From contig DASYAN010000279.1 in NCBI GenBank assembly GCA_036501345.1, positions 1 through 18,876 of the forward strand: a stretch of 18,876 nucleotides of DNA. Direction: 5' to 3'. A program made the position numbers and the translations under genes. The notes below the pieces were generated by a model. The model saw only the letters and a list, made by a program, of their open reading frames with translations, did not search any database and was not told where the DNA came from. The DNA comes from DASYAN01 sp036501345. GTDB lineage: Bacteria > Chloroflexota > Ktedonobacteria > Ktedonobacterales > Ktedonobacteraceae. The stretch's first letter is position 1. Every line of letters begins with the position of its first letter. This document shows, one piece after another, positions 6,898 to 14,799 of the stretch.

Positions 6898-6926
6898 TGG
6901 TCAATAGACCCTCCGCTGAGCATAGA

Positions 6927-6969
6927 AGGCTTGTCCCTCAAAATATAGATACCACTGAGGAACAAGCCT
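6927..6969. terminator. Long hairpin between kinase and ridA
   Basis: AGGCTTGT (6927-6934) pairs with ACAAGCCT (6962-6969), then one C/A mismatch, then CCTCA (6936-6940) with TGAGG (6956-6960), closing a 15-nt loop. The stem is strong but not followed by a T-run, so it is not a standard intrinsic terminator. It may block read-through or act as an RNA processing or stability element. Confidence 0.4.
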
Positions 6970-7113
6970 CAAGGGCTAGACTCGGCTCTAAAGAGCTGTA
7001 AACTAGGCATGTATGCGTTTTGCAGCTTGATGAGAAAACTCCGAACCATAGAAAACACTTGATAGGGACAACAGTACTGCTATCGCATCTAATGAACACT
7101 ATAGGAGACATGT

Positions 7114-7509
7114 ATGGAAAAGATACAGCTTATGCAGGTCACAACACCAGACGCACCAGCAGCAATTGGTCCGTATAGTCAGGCCATCCGCTGCGGACAG
7201 TTTGTATACACCTCAGGCCAGATCGCTCTAGATCCAGTCACGGGAGAACTTGTTGGTGAGGATGTACAAGCACAAACTCATCGTGTCTTACAAAATTTGC
7301 AGGCAGTACTCGACAGTGCAGGTACTTCACTTAAAAGCGTGATCAAAACGACTGTCTTCCTGACACATATGAGTGACTTTCAAGCTATGAACGCCATCTA
7401 TGCAAACTATTTTGGTAGTTCAGCTCCGGCACGCTCGACAGTAGCAGCTGCCGAGCTACCACGCAAAGCGCTAGTTGAAATTGAGTGTGTTGCACTAGTC
7501 GAGGGCTAA
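7114..7509 (+). CDS. ridA: RidA family enamine/imine deaminase
   Basis: A 131-residue member of the YjgF/YER057c/UK114 (RidA) family, which hydrolyses reactive 2-aminoacrylate and related imines released by PLP enzymes, in the cytosol. Family motifs are present: AAIGPYSQAI near residues 16-25, VYTSGQIALDP, the VIKTTVFLTHMSDF strand-helix, and PARSTVAAAELP with the substrate-binding Arg107, followed by VEIECVAL. Length is normal. ATG 7114 has AGGAG 6 nt upstream. The stop lies 16 bp before dnaA, so the two are probably cotranscribed, an unusual pairing. Confidence 0.93.
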   Translation: MEKIQLMQVTTPDAPAAIGPYSQAIRCGQFVYTSGQIALDPVTGELVGEDVQAQTHRVLQNLQAVLDSAGTSLKSVIKTTVFLTHMSDFQAMNAIYANYFGSSAPARSTVAAAELPRKALVEIECVALVEG

Positions 7510-7525
7510 ATATGGGGGATTTCGG

Positions 7526-9034
7526 GTGAATACCGCTATTATCTGGCGTACTGCACTTGAACGACTTGAGACGTCACCAATTGATGCTCTCACCAAGAAC
7601 TGGCTGTTGGATGCTCATTTGTCAAGTGCTGCTCCTCCTGGAAAAGGTGATGCTGCTACTCCGCAGTCCGAGCAAGATATCCACCTGACATTGCAGGTCC
7701 CTAATGATCGGGCTTGTGATGTGGTGAATGCGCACTGGCGTTATATCCTCGAAGAGGTTCTTAAGGATGTGACAGGGCAGCCGGTGATGCTTACTGTTGC
7801 ATATATAGCGTCAGGCATGCCCGCCGAACCTTCTGCTTCCAATGGCTACAAAGAGTCTCCTGGCCGTGGTGCAAGCACGATGGCTTCTTCGTCGAGGCAG
7901 AGCTATACCTCTTACCATGACAACAGCGTCAATGGTCCTGTGCAAACACCGTTGCCATACACTTCTGGGGCCTCGTTGGAGGATTGGGAAAATGAGCAGC
8001 GTGCCAATATGCTCATGCATAATCGCTTGAATGCACGCTACACATTCGATGCTTTTATTGTTGGCAATAGTAATCGTCTGGCACATGCTGCTTCGCTCGC
8101 CGTTGCTGAAGCTCCCGGCGAGTCGTACAATCCACTCTTTCTCTACGGTGGGGTAGGTCTGGGCAAGACGCATCTCTTGCATGCAATTGGCCACCAGGGT
8201 GTGCAAACAGGACTGGCTGTACTCTATGTCTCCTCGGAGCAATTTACCAATGAAATTGTTAATGCCATTCGCTATCGCACGACCGAGGAGTTCCGCGCTA
8301 AATATCGCTCCGTCGATATCTTGCTCGTTGACGATATTCAGTTCATTGCTGGCAAAGAATCAACCGAGGAAGAGTTCTTCCACACGTTCAATAGCTTGTA
8401 CGAGATGAGTAAACAGATCGTGATCTGTAGCGACCGCCCACCAAAGGCTATTCTCAGCCTGGAAGAGCGCTTGCGTTCACGCTTCGAATGGGGACTAATT
8501 GCTGACATTCAGCCACCAGACCTGGAGACTAGAATGGCCATTCTGCGCGTTAAAGCAGACCTATTGAATTATCGCGTGCAGGACGAAATCATTGCCTATA
8601 TTGCTGGACGCGTACAAACGAACATCCGTGAACTAGAGGGCTGCCTCAATCGGCTGATGGCTTACCAGCAACTTCATCGCACAGACCTTACGCTTGATGT
8701 CGCACGAGCTGCAATGTCTTCATTAGGCAATGATACGCGCGAGCAGCGCCTGAATAGTCAGCAGATTATCCAAGCAGTCGCGGAATACTATCACATCTCT
8801 GTAGAAGATATGTGCAGCAAACAGCGCGACAAATATATTGTGATGCCACGCCAGATCGCGATGTATCTAATCCGTCAGGAAACGCAGGCTTCACTGCTAG
8901 AAATTGGACAACTGTTCGGCGGACGCGACCATAGCACGGTGCTGCATGCCTGCGAAAAGATTGATCGTGCAATCAATACAGACTCTACGTTACGTCGTGA
9001 GATTGTTTCTATCCGTGAACAACTCACATCGTGA
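7526..9034 (+). CDS. dnaA: DnaA chromosomal replication initiator
   Basis: A 502-residue DnaA, somewhat longer than the usual 440-470 because of a Ser/Gly-rich domain II linker (about residues 95-150). Domain I starts WRTALERLETSPIDALTKNW. The AAA+ domain begins RYTFDAFIVG and has Walker A GGVGLGKTH (Lys214), Walker B LLVDDIQF (Asp269-Asp270), sensor-1 CSDRPPKAI and the arginine-finger segment LEERLRSRFEWG. Domain IV has RQIAMYLIRQ and GGRDHSTVLHAC, the DnaA-box-binding signature. All key elements are intact, so a real initiator is likely; a second paralogue elsewhere cannot be excluded. The start is GTG 7526 with GGGGGAT 6 nt upstream. No dnaN, rpmH or DnaA-box cluster lies nearby. The HAD gene follows after 23 bp, suggesting a ridA-dnaA-HAD operon. 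Confidence 0.9.
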   Translation: MNTAIIWRTALERLETSPIDALTKNWLLDAHLSSAAPPGKGDAATPQSEQDIHLTLQVPNDRACDVVNAHWRYILEEVLKDVTGQPVMLTVAYIASGMPAEPSASNGYKESPGRGASTMASSSRQSYTSYHDNSVNGPVQTPLPYTSGASLEDWENEQRANMLMHNRLNARYTFDAFIVGNSNRLAHAASLAVAEAPGESYNPLFLYGGVGLGKTHLLHAIGHQGVQTGLAVLYVSSEQFTNEIVNAIRYRTTEEFRAKYRSVDILLVDDIQFIAGKESTEEEFFHTFNSLYEMSKQIVICSDRPPKAILSLEERLRSRFEWGLIADIQPPDLETRMAILRVKADLLNYRVQDEIIAYIAGRVQTNIRELEGCLNRLMAYQQLHRTDLTLDVARAAMSSLGNDTREQRLNSQQIIQAVAEYYHISVEDMCSKQRDKYIVMPRQIAMYLIRQETQASLLEIGQLFGGRDHSTVLHACEKIDRAINTDSTLRREIVSIREQLTS

Positions 9035-9057
9035 AACAAGCAAGAAAATAGAAATAG

Positions 9058-9858
9058 ATGCAACCGCAGATAGTACAATTTACAACCTATCTTATTGATC
9101 TTGATGGTGTCGTCTACCGAGGAGAAGAGTTAATTCCGGGCGCAAAGGAGTTTGTTAACTGGCTCAACAGCAATCATAAAAAGTATCTTTTTCTTACCAA
9201 CAATTCCTTTGCTAGTCAAGCCCAGGTAGTAACAAAATTGACACGCCTGGGTATCGCTACTGGCGAATCCCATGTGCTGGTTGCAGCTCAGGCCGCTGTC
9301 ATCCATATTGCGCATCGCTTCCCCTGTGCTCACGTTTATGTTGTAGGAGAGCAGCCACTCGCCGATCTGGTCCTTGCGAACGGTTTACAGGTTGTTAACA
9401 CTAGTAGCCATAAAGCCGATGTGGTCCTGGTTGGTCTGGATCGCGCCTTTAACTATAAAAAGCTTACAGAGGCGGTTCTAGCCGTGCGAGCGGGAGCCAC
9501 GTTTATCGCAATCAACCGCGATTCGCTCTTGCCTATTGAGGGAGGCTTCATTGCTGGTTGTGGAACAATGGCAGCAGCAATCGAAGCTGGGAGCGGTGTT
9601 ACACCGGAAGTTGTTGGGAAACCACAGCCGATGTTACTCCAGGAAGCTATGTCTCTGCTCGGTAGCCAACCTGAAGAGACAGTGATGATCGGCGATGGGC
9701 TTGAAACCGATATCCTGGCAGGCAAGGCTGCAGGAACGCATACACTACTAGTACTCTCTGGTAAAGATTCGCGTGAGAGTCTGCAAAAAACAAGCATTAA
9801 ACCTGATTATGTGTATGAAAATCTAGCGGCAGTGATGCAGGAAATCGGAAGTAGCTAA
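9058..9858 (+). CDS. HAD superfamily IIA phosphatase (NagD/AraL-like)
   Basis: A 266-residue HAD-IIA hydrolase. Motif I is IDLDGVVYRG with nucleophile Asp14 and acid/base Asp16. Motif II is FLTNNS (Thr47). Motif III is VVGKPQP (Lys188). Motif IV is GDGLETD (Asp213 and Asp218). The C2-type cap occupies about residues 80-180. Relatives dephosphorylate sugar phosphates, nucleotides or 4-nitrophenyl phosphate; the substrate cannot be read from the sequence. It starts 23 bp after dnaA and is probably the last gene of that operon. Its stop codon lies in the loop of the terminator hairpin. Confidence 0.9.
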   Translation: MQPQIVQFTTYLIDLDGVVYRGEELIPGAKEFVNWLNSNHKKYLFLTNNSFASQAQVVTKLTRLGIATGESHVLVAAQAAVIHIAHRFPCAHVYVVGEQPLADLVLANGLQVVNTSSHKADVVLVGLDRAFNYKKLTEAVLAVRAGATFIAINRDSLLPIEGGFIAGCGTMAAAIEAGSGVTPEVVGKPQPMLLQEAMSLLGSQPEETVMIGDGLETDILAGKAAGTHTLLVLSGKDSRESLQKTSIKPDYVYENLAAVMQEIGSS

Positions 9859-9871
9859 AGTAGCTTCCGAT
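9844..9871. terminator. Bidirectional terminator between HAD and thioesterase genes
   Basis: ATCGGAAG (9844-9851) and CTTCCGAT (9864-9871) form an 8-bp perfect stem with a 12-nt loop. The plus side is followed by a T-rich stretch (CTATCTCTTGTTTATT) and the minus side by TTTCC. It sits between two convergent genes and includes the HAD stop codon in its loop. Confidence 0.55.
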
Positions 9872-9882
9872 CTATCTCTTGT

Positions 9883-10326
9883 TTATTGAGCATTGCCATT
9901 TTCTGATGATCGATCGACAATAGCGACAGTACAACGCGAAATACAGACTAGTTTATTGTTCTCATCAGTAATGCGGATATCCCAGATGTGCGTGGTACGC
10001 CCGCGATGCAGTGGGATTGCAACTGCTGTCAATATGCCCTCACGTTTTGGGCGCAGGTGATTAGCATTGATTTCCAAGCCAAAGGCTACCTGTCGATCTG
10101 TATCGATATTGAGCATACTGCCCCATGAGGCGACCGATTCAGCTAGTAGCACTGACACTCCTCCATGCAAATAACCCATTGGCTGATGATGGTGAGAAGT
10201 GATCGGCATTATTGCGACAACTTTATCTTTCGTGGCTTCGCTCAGCTTGATACCCATCACGTTCAAGGCTGTATCTTTGTTCATTTCATTGAGCTTTGCA
10301 ATTAACTCTTCCTGGGAAGACTCCAC
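9883..10326 (-). CDS. Hotdog-fold acyl-CoA thioesterase (YdiI/PaaI-like)
   Basis: A 147-residue hotdog thioesterase. The core PMGYLHGGVSVLLAES contains the HGG motif and the catalytic acid Glu63, the same number as in E. coli YdiI, whose QPFGLLHGG segment it resembles. FGLEINANHLRP and GRTTHIWDIRITDE complete the fold. It probably hydrolyses aromatic or hydroxynaphthoyl-CoA thioesters; a role in menaquinone synthesis (MenI-like) is possible but not shown by neighbours. I chose GTG 10326, which has GAGGAG 9 nt upstream; a TTG at 10347 would place that Shine-Dalgarno inside the gene. Candidate promoter at 10377-10405. Confidence 0.88.
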   Translation of the reverse strand: MESSQEELIAKLNEMNKDTALNVMGIKLSEATKDKVVAIMPITSHHHQPMGYLHGGVSVLLAESVASWGSMLNIDTDRQVAFGLEINANHLRPKREGILTAVAIPLHRGRTTHIWDIRITDENNKLVCISRCTVAIVDRSSENGNAQ

Positions 10327-10376
10327 AGACCTTTTCTCCTCTTGCAAATAGTCTCATCAACAAATCCATGGTTCCT

Positions 10377-10405
10377 AGTCTAGCAATAAATGGTTCTGCT
10401 GGCAA
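10377..10405 (-). promoter_or_regulatory. Candidate promoter of the thioesterase gene
   Basis: On the minus strand, TTGCCA (10400-10405), a 17-nt spacer and TAGACT (10377-10382). The leader would be about 45 nt. Confidence 0.4.
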
Positions 10406-10487
10406 GGTTTGTCGAAACAAGTGGACAAGGTAGGGAAGGTGTGGTAAGGTGAAGAAAAGGAAGGTGAAATAGGAACGATCTATAGTC

Positions 10488-11333
10488 ATGAATCGTAGTT
10501 TACTCTCAAGGCTTCATACGAACGGAGTCTCTTATCTCATCAGCGGTGTGCTCTTGCTCATAGGCATACCACTCTACCAGGTAGTAGTCCTCAATCCGGC
10601 AGGGCTTGACGATGTCCTCAATGGGACTGGAACAGGCGGCTTTACTGCTTACCTCACCTGGATTAGCCAACACAGCTTCCAGTTTATCATCTACCGGGTG
10701 CTTCTGATATTGGCCTTTGCTCTGCTATTTACTTTGCCATTCTCGCTCTATCGCATCATTGTGGCACAGGAAATTATGGGTCAGCGTGATCGATCAGAAG
10801 AAGAAGAGCAGATAGAAGATACAAATGGGACAAAGACTGTACAGGAGAGCGATCAACAAACAGAACAGGGAGAGACGAATGGTATGCCTCCCTATGCTTG
10901 GCGTGGCAGAGGTTTCGTCGTCCTAGCGGCATGGGCTGGTATTATTAGTCTTGTGATTTATGTCCTGGGTGCAATAGCGAGCACACTCTATTTTATGTTT
11001 ATCCTGGGCCGTGTTGACCGCGGTACCGTTGCCTCGTTTGTGAGTATCTTCGCTATCAGCACAAATACAATTGGCATTGGGCTGCTTGGTCTGAGCACCC
11101 TGTTTTTTGGTGCAATGATTTGCAGAACCGGGCTCAATCTCTGGCCTGCGCACTGGGTTGTTTTCAGCTATACAGCAATCCTAGTAGGTGGACTACTCTG
11201 TATCAGTGCTGTAGGAGTTGCCGGCACGCCAGGAGTTGGCCAGAATACAATAACAACCATTGCTACTCTGCTGTTTGCATTGTGGGTGTTCTGTCTTGGC
11301 CTTATGCTTATACGCCTTAGACCAGAGGCCTGA
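10488..11333 (+). CDS. Multi-pass membrane protein of unknown function
   Basis: A 281-residue integral membrane protein that I do not recognise. Hydrophobic segments lie at about residues 15-34, 67-90, 143-168, 178-212 (probably two close segments), 222-244 and 254-276. Between the second and third is a charged, Glu/Gln-rich cytoplasmic or external loop (about 97-135, EEEEQ then QESDQQTEQ). A Gly-rich loop GTGTGG follows the first segment. The start ATG 10488 lacks a good Shine-Dalgarno; AGGAA is 13 nt upstream, so the start is provisional. Upstream lies a purine-rich tract (10427-10470). It is divergent from the thioesterase gene. Pairing with that gene has no evident functional meaning. Confidence 0.75.
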   Translation: MNRSLLSRLHTNGVSYLISGVLLLIGIPLYQVVVLNPAGLDDVLNGTGTGGFTAYLTWISQHSFQFIIYRVLLILAFALLFTLPFSLYRIIVAQEIMGQRDRSEEEEQIEDTNGTKTVQESDQQTEQGETNGMPPYAWRGRGFVVLAAWAGIISLVIYVLGAIASTLYFMFILGRVDRGTVASFVSIFAISTNTIGIGLLGLSTLFFGAMICRTGLNLWPAHWVVFSYTAILVGGLLCISAVGVAGTPGVGQNTITTIATLLFALWVFCLGLMLIRLRPEA

Positions 11334-11836
11334 AAAGGCTACAAAAAGATCTAGACGAAAACCCTCAGCTTCTAAGTGTACTCGAGTATAGACAGATTTT
11401 GAGCCAGAATATGAAAATCCCTTCCTTAATGGCTGAAACTCTTCCATTAAATCATACTGAGACACGATCATATTATTCCTGGAAGAGTCCTTTCGTCATC
11501 CATCATCTTCCATATTTCAGATCATTTCTTACTAGCAAATTTTCTGAAATCTTCCTATGATCTCTCTAAGCCTTTAAGACCAGTCAGATCGTTTTTTCTG
11601 GTATGTTCTTCATTTATACATATATTTCCGCCAATCCTTCTATTGATGATAATGGATCAGAGGAACTGAAAGCTTGCCCGACCCTCTCGTGGGATATCGT
11701 ATCACTCTCAGAGATTGTTTGGCAAGGGTTGCTTGCTATCATATAATGGTCAAGAGGTAGATCATTGTTTAAGGAATGGATCAGTTCCTTACAGCAAAGA
11801 AAAAGGAATAGTTGCGGCATGAAGAAAGAAGAGATC
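11334..11836. other. Gene-free AT-rich region before the LAL regulator
   Basis: About 500 bp without a credible gene. Inverted repeats seen are TTAATGG/CCATTAA (11426-11432, 11444-11450), AGATCAT/ATGATCT (11519-11525, 11557-11563) and the 10-bp palindrome TACTCGAGTA (11379-11388). The first could terminate the membrane protein transcript, though no T-run follows it. The right end carries the promoter at 11719-11747. Nothing else is evident. Confidence 0.5.
11719..11747 (+). promoter_or_regulatory. Strong sigma-70-like promoter of the LAL regulator
   Basis: TTGGCA (11719-11724), a 17-nt spacer and a perfect TATAAT (11742-11747). Transcription would start near 11754, giving a leader of about 80 nt. 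The promoter is preserved although the gene it serves is broken. Confidence 0.6.
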
Positions 11837-14657
11837 ATGAATACCTCTTGGGTTATCCAGAGCCAGCTTCTGGCTACCAAATTCTATATCCCAGTTGCAC
11901 CGGGGACGCTCATCTGGCGTGCTCGCCTCTGTGCTTTGCTCGATGAGAGCCTCAAGCACCCCTTCATGCTGGTGTCGGCTCCTGCAGGCTTTGGGAAGAC
12001 AACTCTTCTCTCAGCCTGGGCACGATCGCAGCTCGCAAGCCATGCTCGGATAGCCTGGGTGTCTCTTGATGAGGAGGATAACAAACCACAACTCTTCTGG
12101 AGCTATGTTCTGACAGCGTTGGGTAAGCTGCAACCCGAACGCTTCACTGCTTTGTTAACAGAACTGCAATCGCTACAATCTCCACCCCTTAAGTATCTGC
12201 TGGGAGAGCTGATTAACCTGCTGGCGGAGGGAACAGATGACTTCTTGTTGATCCTCGACGACTATCAGGTGATTGGCGAGCAAGAGGTGCATACGAGCCT
12301 GGCCTATCTGATTGAGCATCTTCCACCTCAATTGCATATTATTGTAGCAACGCGTGCTGATCCGCCTCTGCCCCTTCCGCTGCTGCGGGCACAGCGACAA
12401 GCATTGGAAGTGCGTACGGACCAGTTGCGCTGTACGGCAGAGGAAACCAAGGCCTTCTTTGATGAGGTGATGGGCATTCATCTGCCAGAAGAGACGGTCC
12501 AGCAGATCACTGCTCGGACAGAGGGCTGGCTGGTGGGCTTGCAATTACTCGGTCTGTCTCTCCCAGAGCGGGCTGATCCTCTCAGCTTGCTCCAGGAGCT
12601 TAGTGGGGATCAGCACTACATTCTCGACTATTTGACCCAGGAGATCTTGCAACGACAGCCACAGGAAGTGCAAACGTTTCTGCTTTCCACGTGCATTCTC
12701 GAACAGCTCAGTGCCTCGCTCTGTGATGCGGTTATGCAACAGACAGGCAGCCAACAGATATTGCAATGGCTCGAGCAGGCCAATTTATTTGTGGTCTCCC
12801 TGGATAGCAAAAGGCAACGGTATCGCTACCATGCCCTCTTTGCCGAAGCCTTGCGCTATCAGTTAGAGCAGGGACATGCAGATCTCGTGTGTGGCTTACA
12901 CTATCGTGCCAGTCTCTGGTATGGCTGAGCATGACCAGCTCACTAAGGCTGTCTTGCATGCTTTCAGTGCTCACCAGTGGCAGCGGGCGGCTGACCTGAT
13001 CGAGCGTAAGCATCTCGCATTAACCACACACACTTGGGCTGCAAGTGAACATGAGCTGACCTTGCTCCAGCAGTGGCTGGAGCAGTTGCCAATAGAGGTT
13101 CTGGCTGCTCGGCCTCTCCTCTGCCTTACCTGCGCCCAGATGTTGTGGGCATTTGCCCCACATACACTACTAGAGGCCTGGCTCGATGCCACAGAAGCGA
13201 CGTTGGCTGCTTCACTCACGATACAGACGCATGAGCACGAGTCACATCCGATGCTCGTCTCGCAAGCGCAGCAAGAGGATCTGCTTGGAGCGGTATTGAG
13301 TACTCGTGCCCACTTACGGAGCTATCTTCAAGAGGAAGGCCAAGAAACCCTTCTGCTCTGCCAGCGGGCTTTTACTCTGCTCTCGGCACAGAATGTTGTT
13401 GCTCGTTTACTTGCTACCAACGCCCAGTGCATTACCTATTATTTTTCTTCAGTAAACGATGCAAACGCCGCTATCCAGGGCATGTTGCAAGCAATCTCCC
13501 TTGCCCAGACCACAGGGCAGACCCTTTTGACAACCAGTGTCATGGGTGGAGCTGCTGTGTTCGTGCTAGGAGCAGGGCGGTTGCATGAGGCACATCGGCT
13601 GACCCAGCAGGCGATTTAACTGGGAACACAGCCAGAAGGACTCCTTTTGCCTGAGGTGGCCTTGCCCACTGTCTTGCAAGCGGAGATCCTGCGCGAGTGG
13701 AACCAGTTGGATGCAGCGCTCTCCCTTGCAGAAGAGGCTCTATCACTGTGCAAACGAGCTGAATCGATTACATCGAGCCAGCATCAATTCTACGGGTACG
13801 CAATACTGGTAAGTATCTATCTTTCACGTGGAGAGCTAGATGCAGCACGCTCTACCCTCCAAAAACTTGAACGCTTCGGCAAGAGTATGAACCAGGGGAG
13901 CATGGACCAGGCTGGCTATTTCCAGGTCTATTCTTTCTTCACCACAGTCGACCAGGTCCGACTCTGGCTCGCTTGTGGAGAACTGGACCGCGCGATATGC
14001 TGGGCCGAGGAACGAGATGTGACAGAGCGGCGTGGTACTCCCTTTGCTCGCGAACGCGAAGAGGTGGCACGAGTCCGCATCCTCTTGGCAAAGCAGCAGC
14101 CCGATCTTGCTCTGCAGCGACTGGAACCTGTGCTCCAGAGGGCAACCGCAGGCGAGCGCTGGGGCCATGTGATAGAGATCCGACTCTTGCAAGCTCTCGC
14201 TTACCAAATGTACCAGCAGGAAACACAGGCACTCGAAACCCTCTCCGAGGCGGTTCGACTGGCCGAGCCGGAGGGTTACATCCGCAGTTTTATGGACGAA
14301 GGAGCCGGCATAGAAGCTCTGCTTTATCGACTACACAAGTGCGACCGCAAGCACGGACCAATCCCCTATCTGGACACATTGCTTGTCGCTTTTCAGCAGG
14401 AGAACAAGGCTCATGTATCGGCAGGAGAGTGCGCCAAAGCTCAGCCTCTACCGATGCCCTTGAGTGAGCGAGAACTGCAGGTTCTACAGTTGCTGGCACA
14501 GGGTGCGTCCAACCGGGAAATTGCTCAAGAGTTGGTCATTGTCCTTGACACGGTCAAACGGCATGTCAGTAACATTTTCTCCAAATTGGGCGTCAGTAAC
14601 CGCGTCCAAGCCATCAGGCAGGCACGGGCATGTGATCTGCTAAGTGAGCAACCCTGA
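11837..14657 (+). pseudogene. MalT-like (LAL) LuxR-family regulator, broken by frameshift and stop
   Basis: Three consecutive reading segments form one LAL regulator of about 940 residues. The first has LLATKFYIP, Walker A APAGFGKTTL and Walker B LLILDDY (ATPase domain). The middle is the helical TPR-like sensor region. The last ends in a LuxR helix-turn-helix (LSERELQVLQLLAQGASN, then TVKRHVSNIFSKLGV). An extra G in TATGGCTGAG at 12923-12924 shifts the frame after RASLWY; deleting one G restores YAEHDQLTKAV. In the second lesion, QQAI is followed by TAA (13617-13619) where GAA would continue as ELGTQPEG in the same frame. The start is ATG 11837, or ATG 11819 six codons earlier. Either a recent pseudogene or two sequencing errors; both lesions lie in otherwise well-conserved coding sequence. 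Confidence 0.85.
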
Positions 14658-14693
14658 GCACTTTGCCTGAACTAACCGTGAGTCTTGCCATAT

Positions 14694-14744
14694 CAATTGA
14701 CCTTTTCAGTTTATTCATGTATGCTTACCCTCACGTGGAGGTGT
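14694..14744 (+). promoter_or_regulatory. Shared promoter module upstream of dprE1
   Basis: TTGACC (14697-14702), a 17-nt spacer and TATGCT (14720-14725), then 5 nt and TCACGTGGAGG (14731-14741). The stretch 14694-14718 is identical over 25 bp to 18242-18218 on the minus strand, upstream of the surface-protein gene, and the -10 and TCACG parts are conserved there too. The identity includes the whole spacer, which ordinary sigma-70 recognition does not require; a regulator or special sigma factor is inferred. Confidence 0.6.
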
Positions 14745-14792
14745 GGTCAAGATTCAGAGTCTGCACTCTTTGGAGAATCCGCTGTGAGGGTA
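14726..14792 (+). promoter_or_regulatory. Nested inverted repeats in the dprE1 leader
   Basis: TACCCTCAC (14726-14734) is perfectly complementary to GTGAGGGTA (14784-14792), which contains the likely dprE1 Shine-Dalgarno GAGGG. Inside lies GATTC-AGAGT (14751-14760), loop CTGC, ACTCT (14765-14769), a 5-nt bulge and GAATC (14775-14779). As RNA this could hide the ribosome binding site. However, transcription from the promoter above would start near 14732, inside the left arm, so the outer pair may instead act as DNA. Confidence 0.4.
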
Positions 14793-14799
14793 CGGTACA

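Noticed and set aside
11765..13619. Two separate regulators before the LuxR-ending frame
   Set aside because: The segments join into one LAL protein when one base is removed and one stop is read through.
13823..13834. Another TCACGTGGAG motif copy
   Set aside because: It lies within the coding sequence for a conserved YLSRGELDAA helix of the LAL protein and lacks the -10/-35 context.
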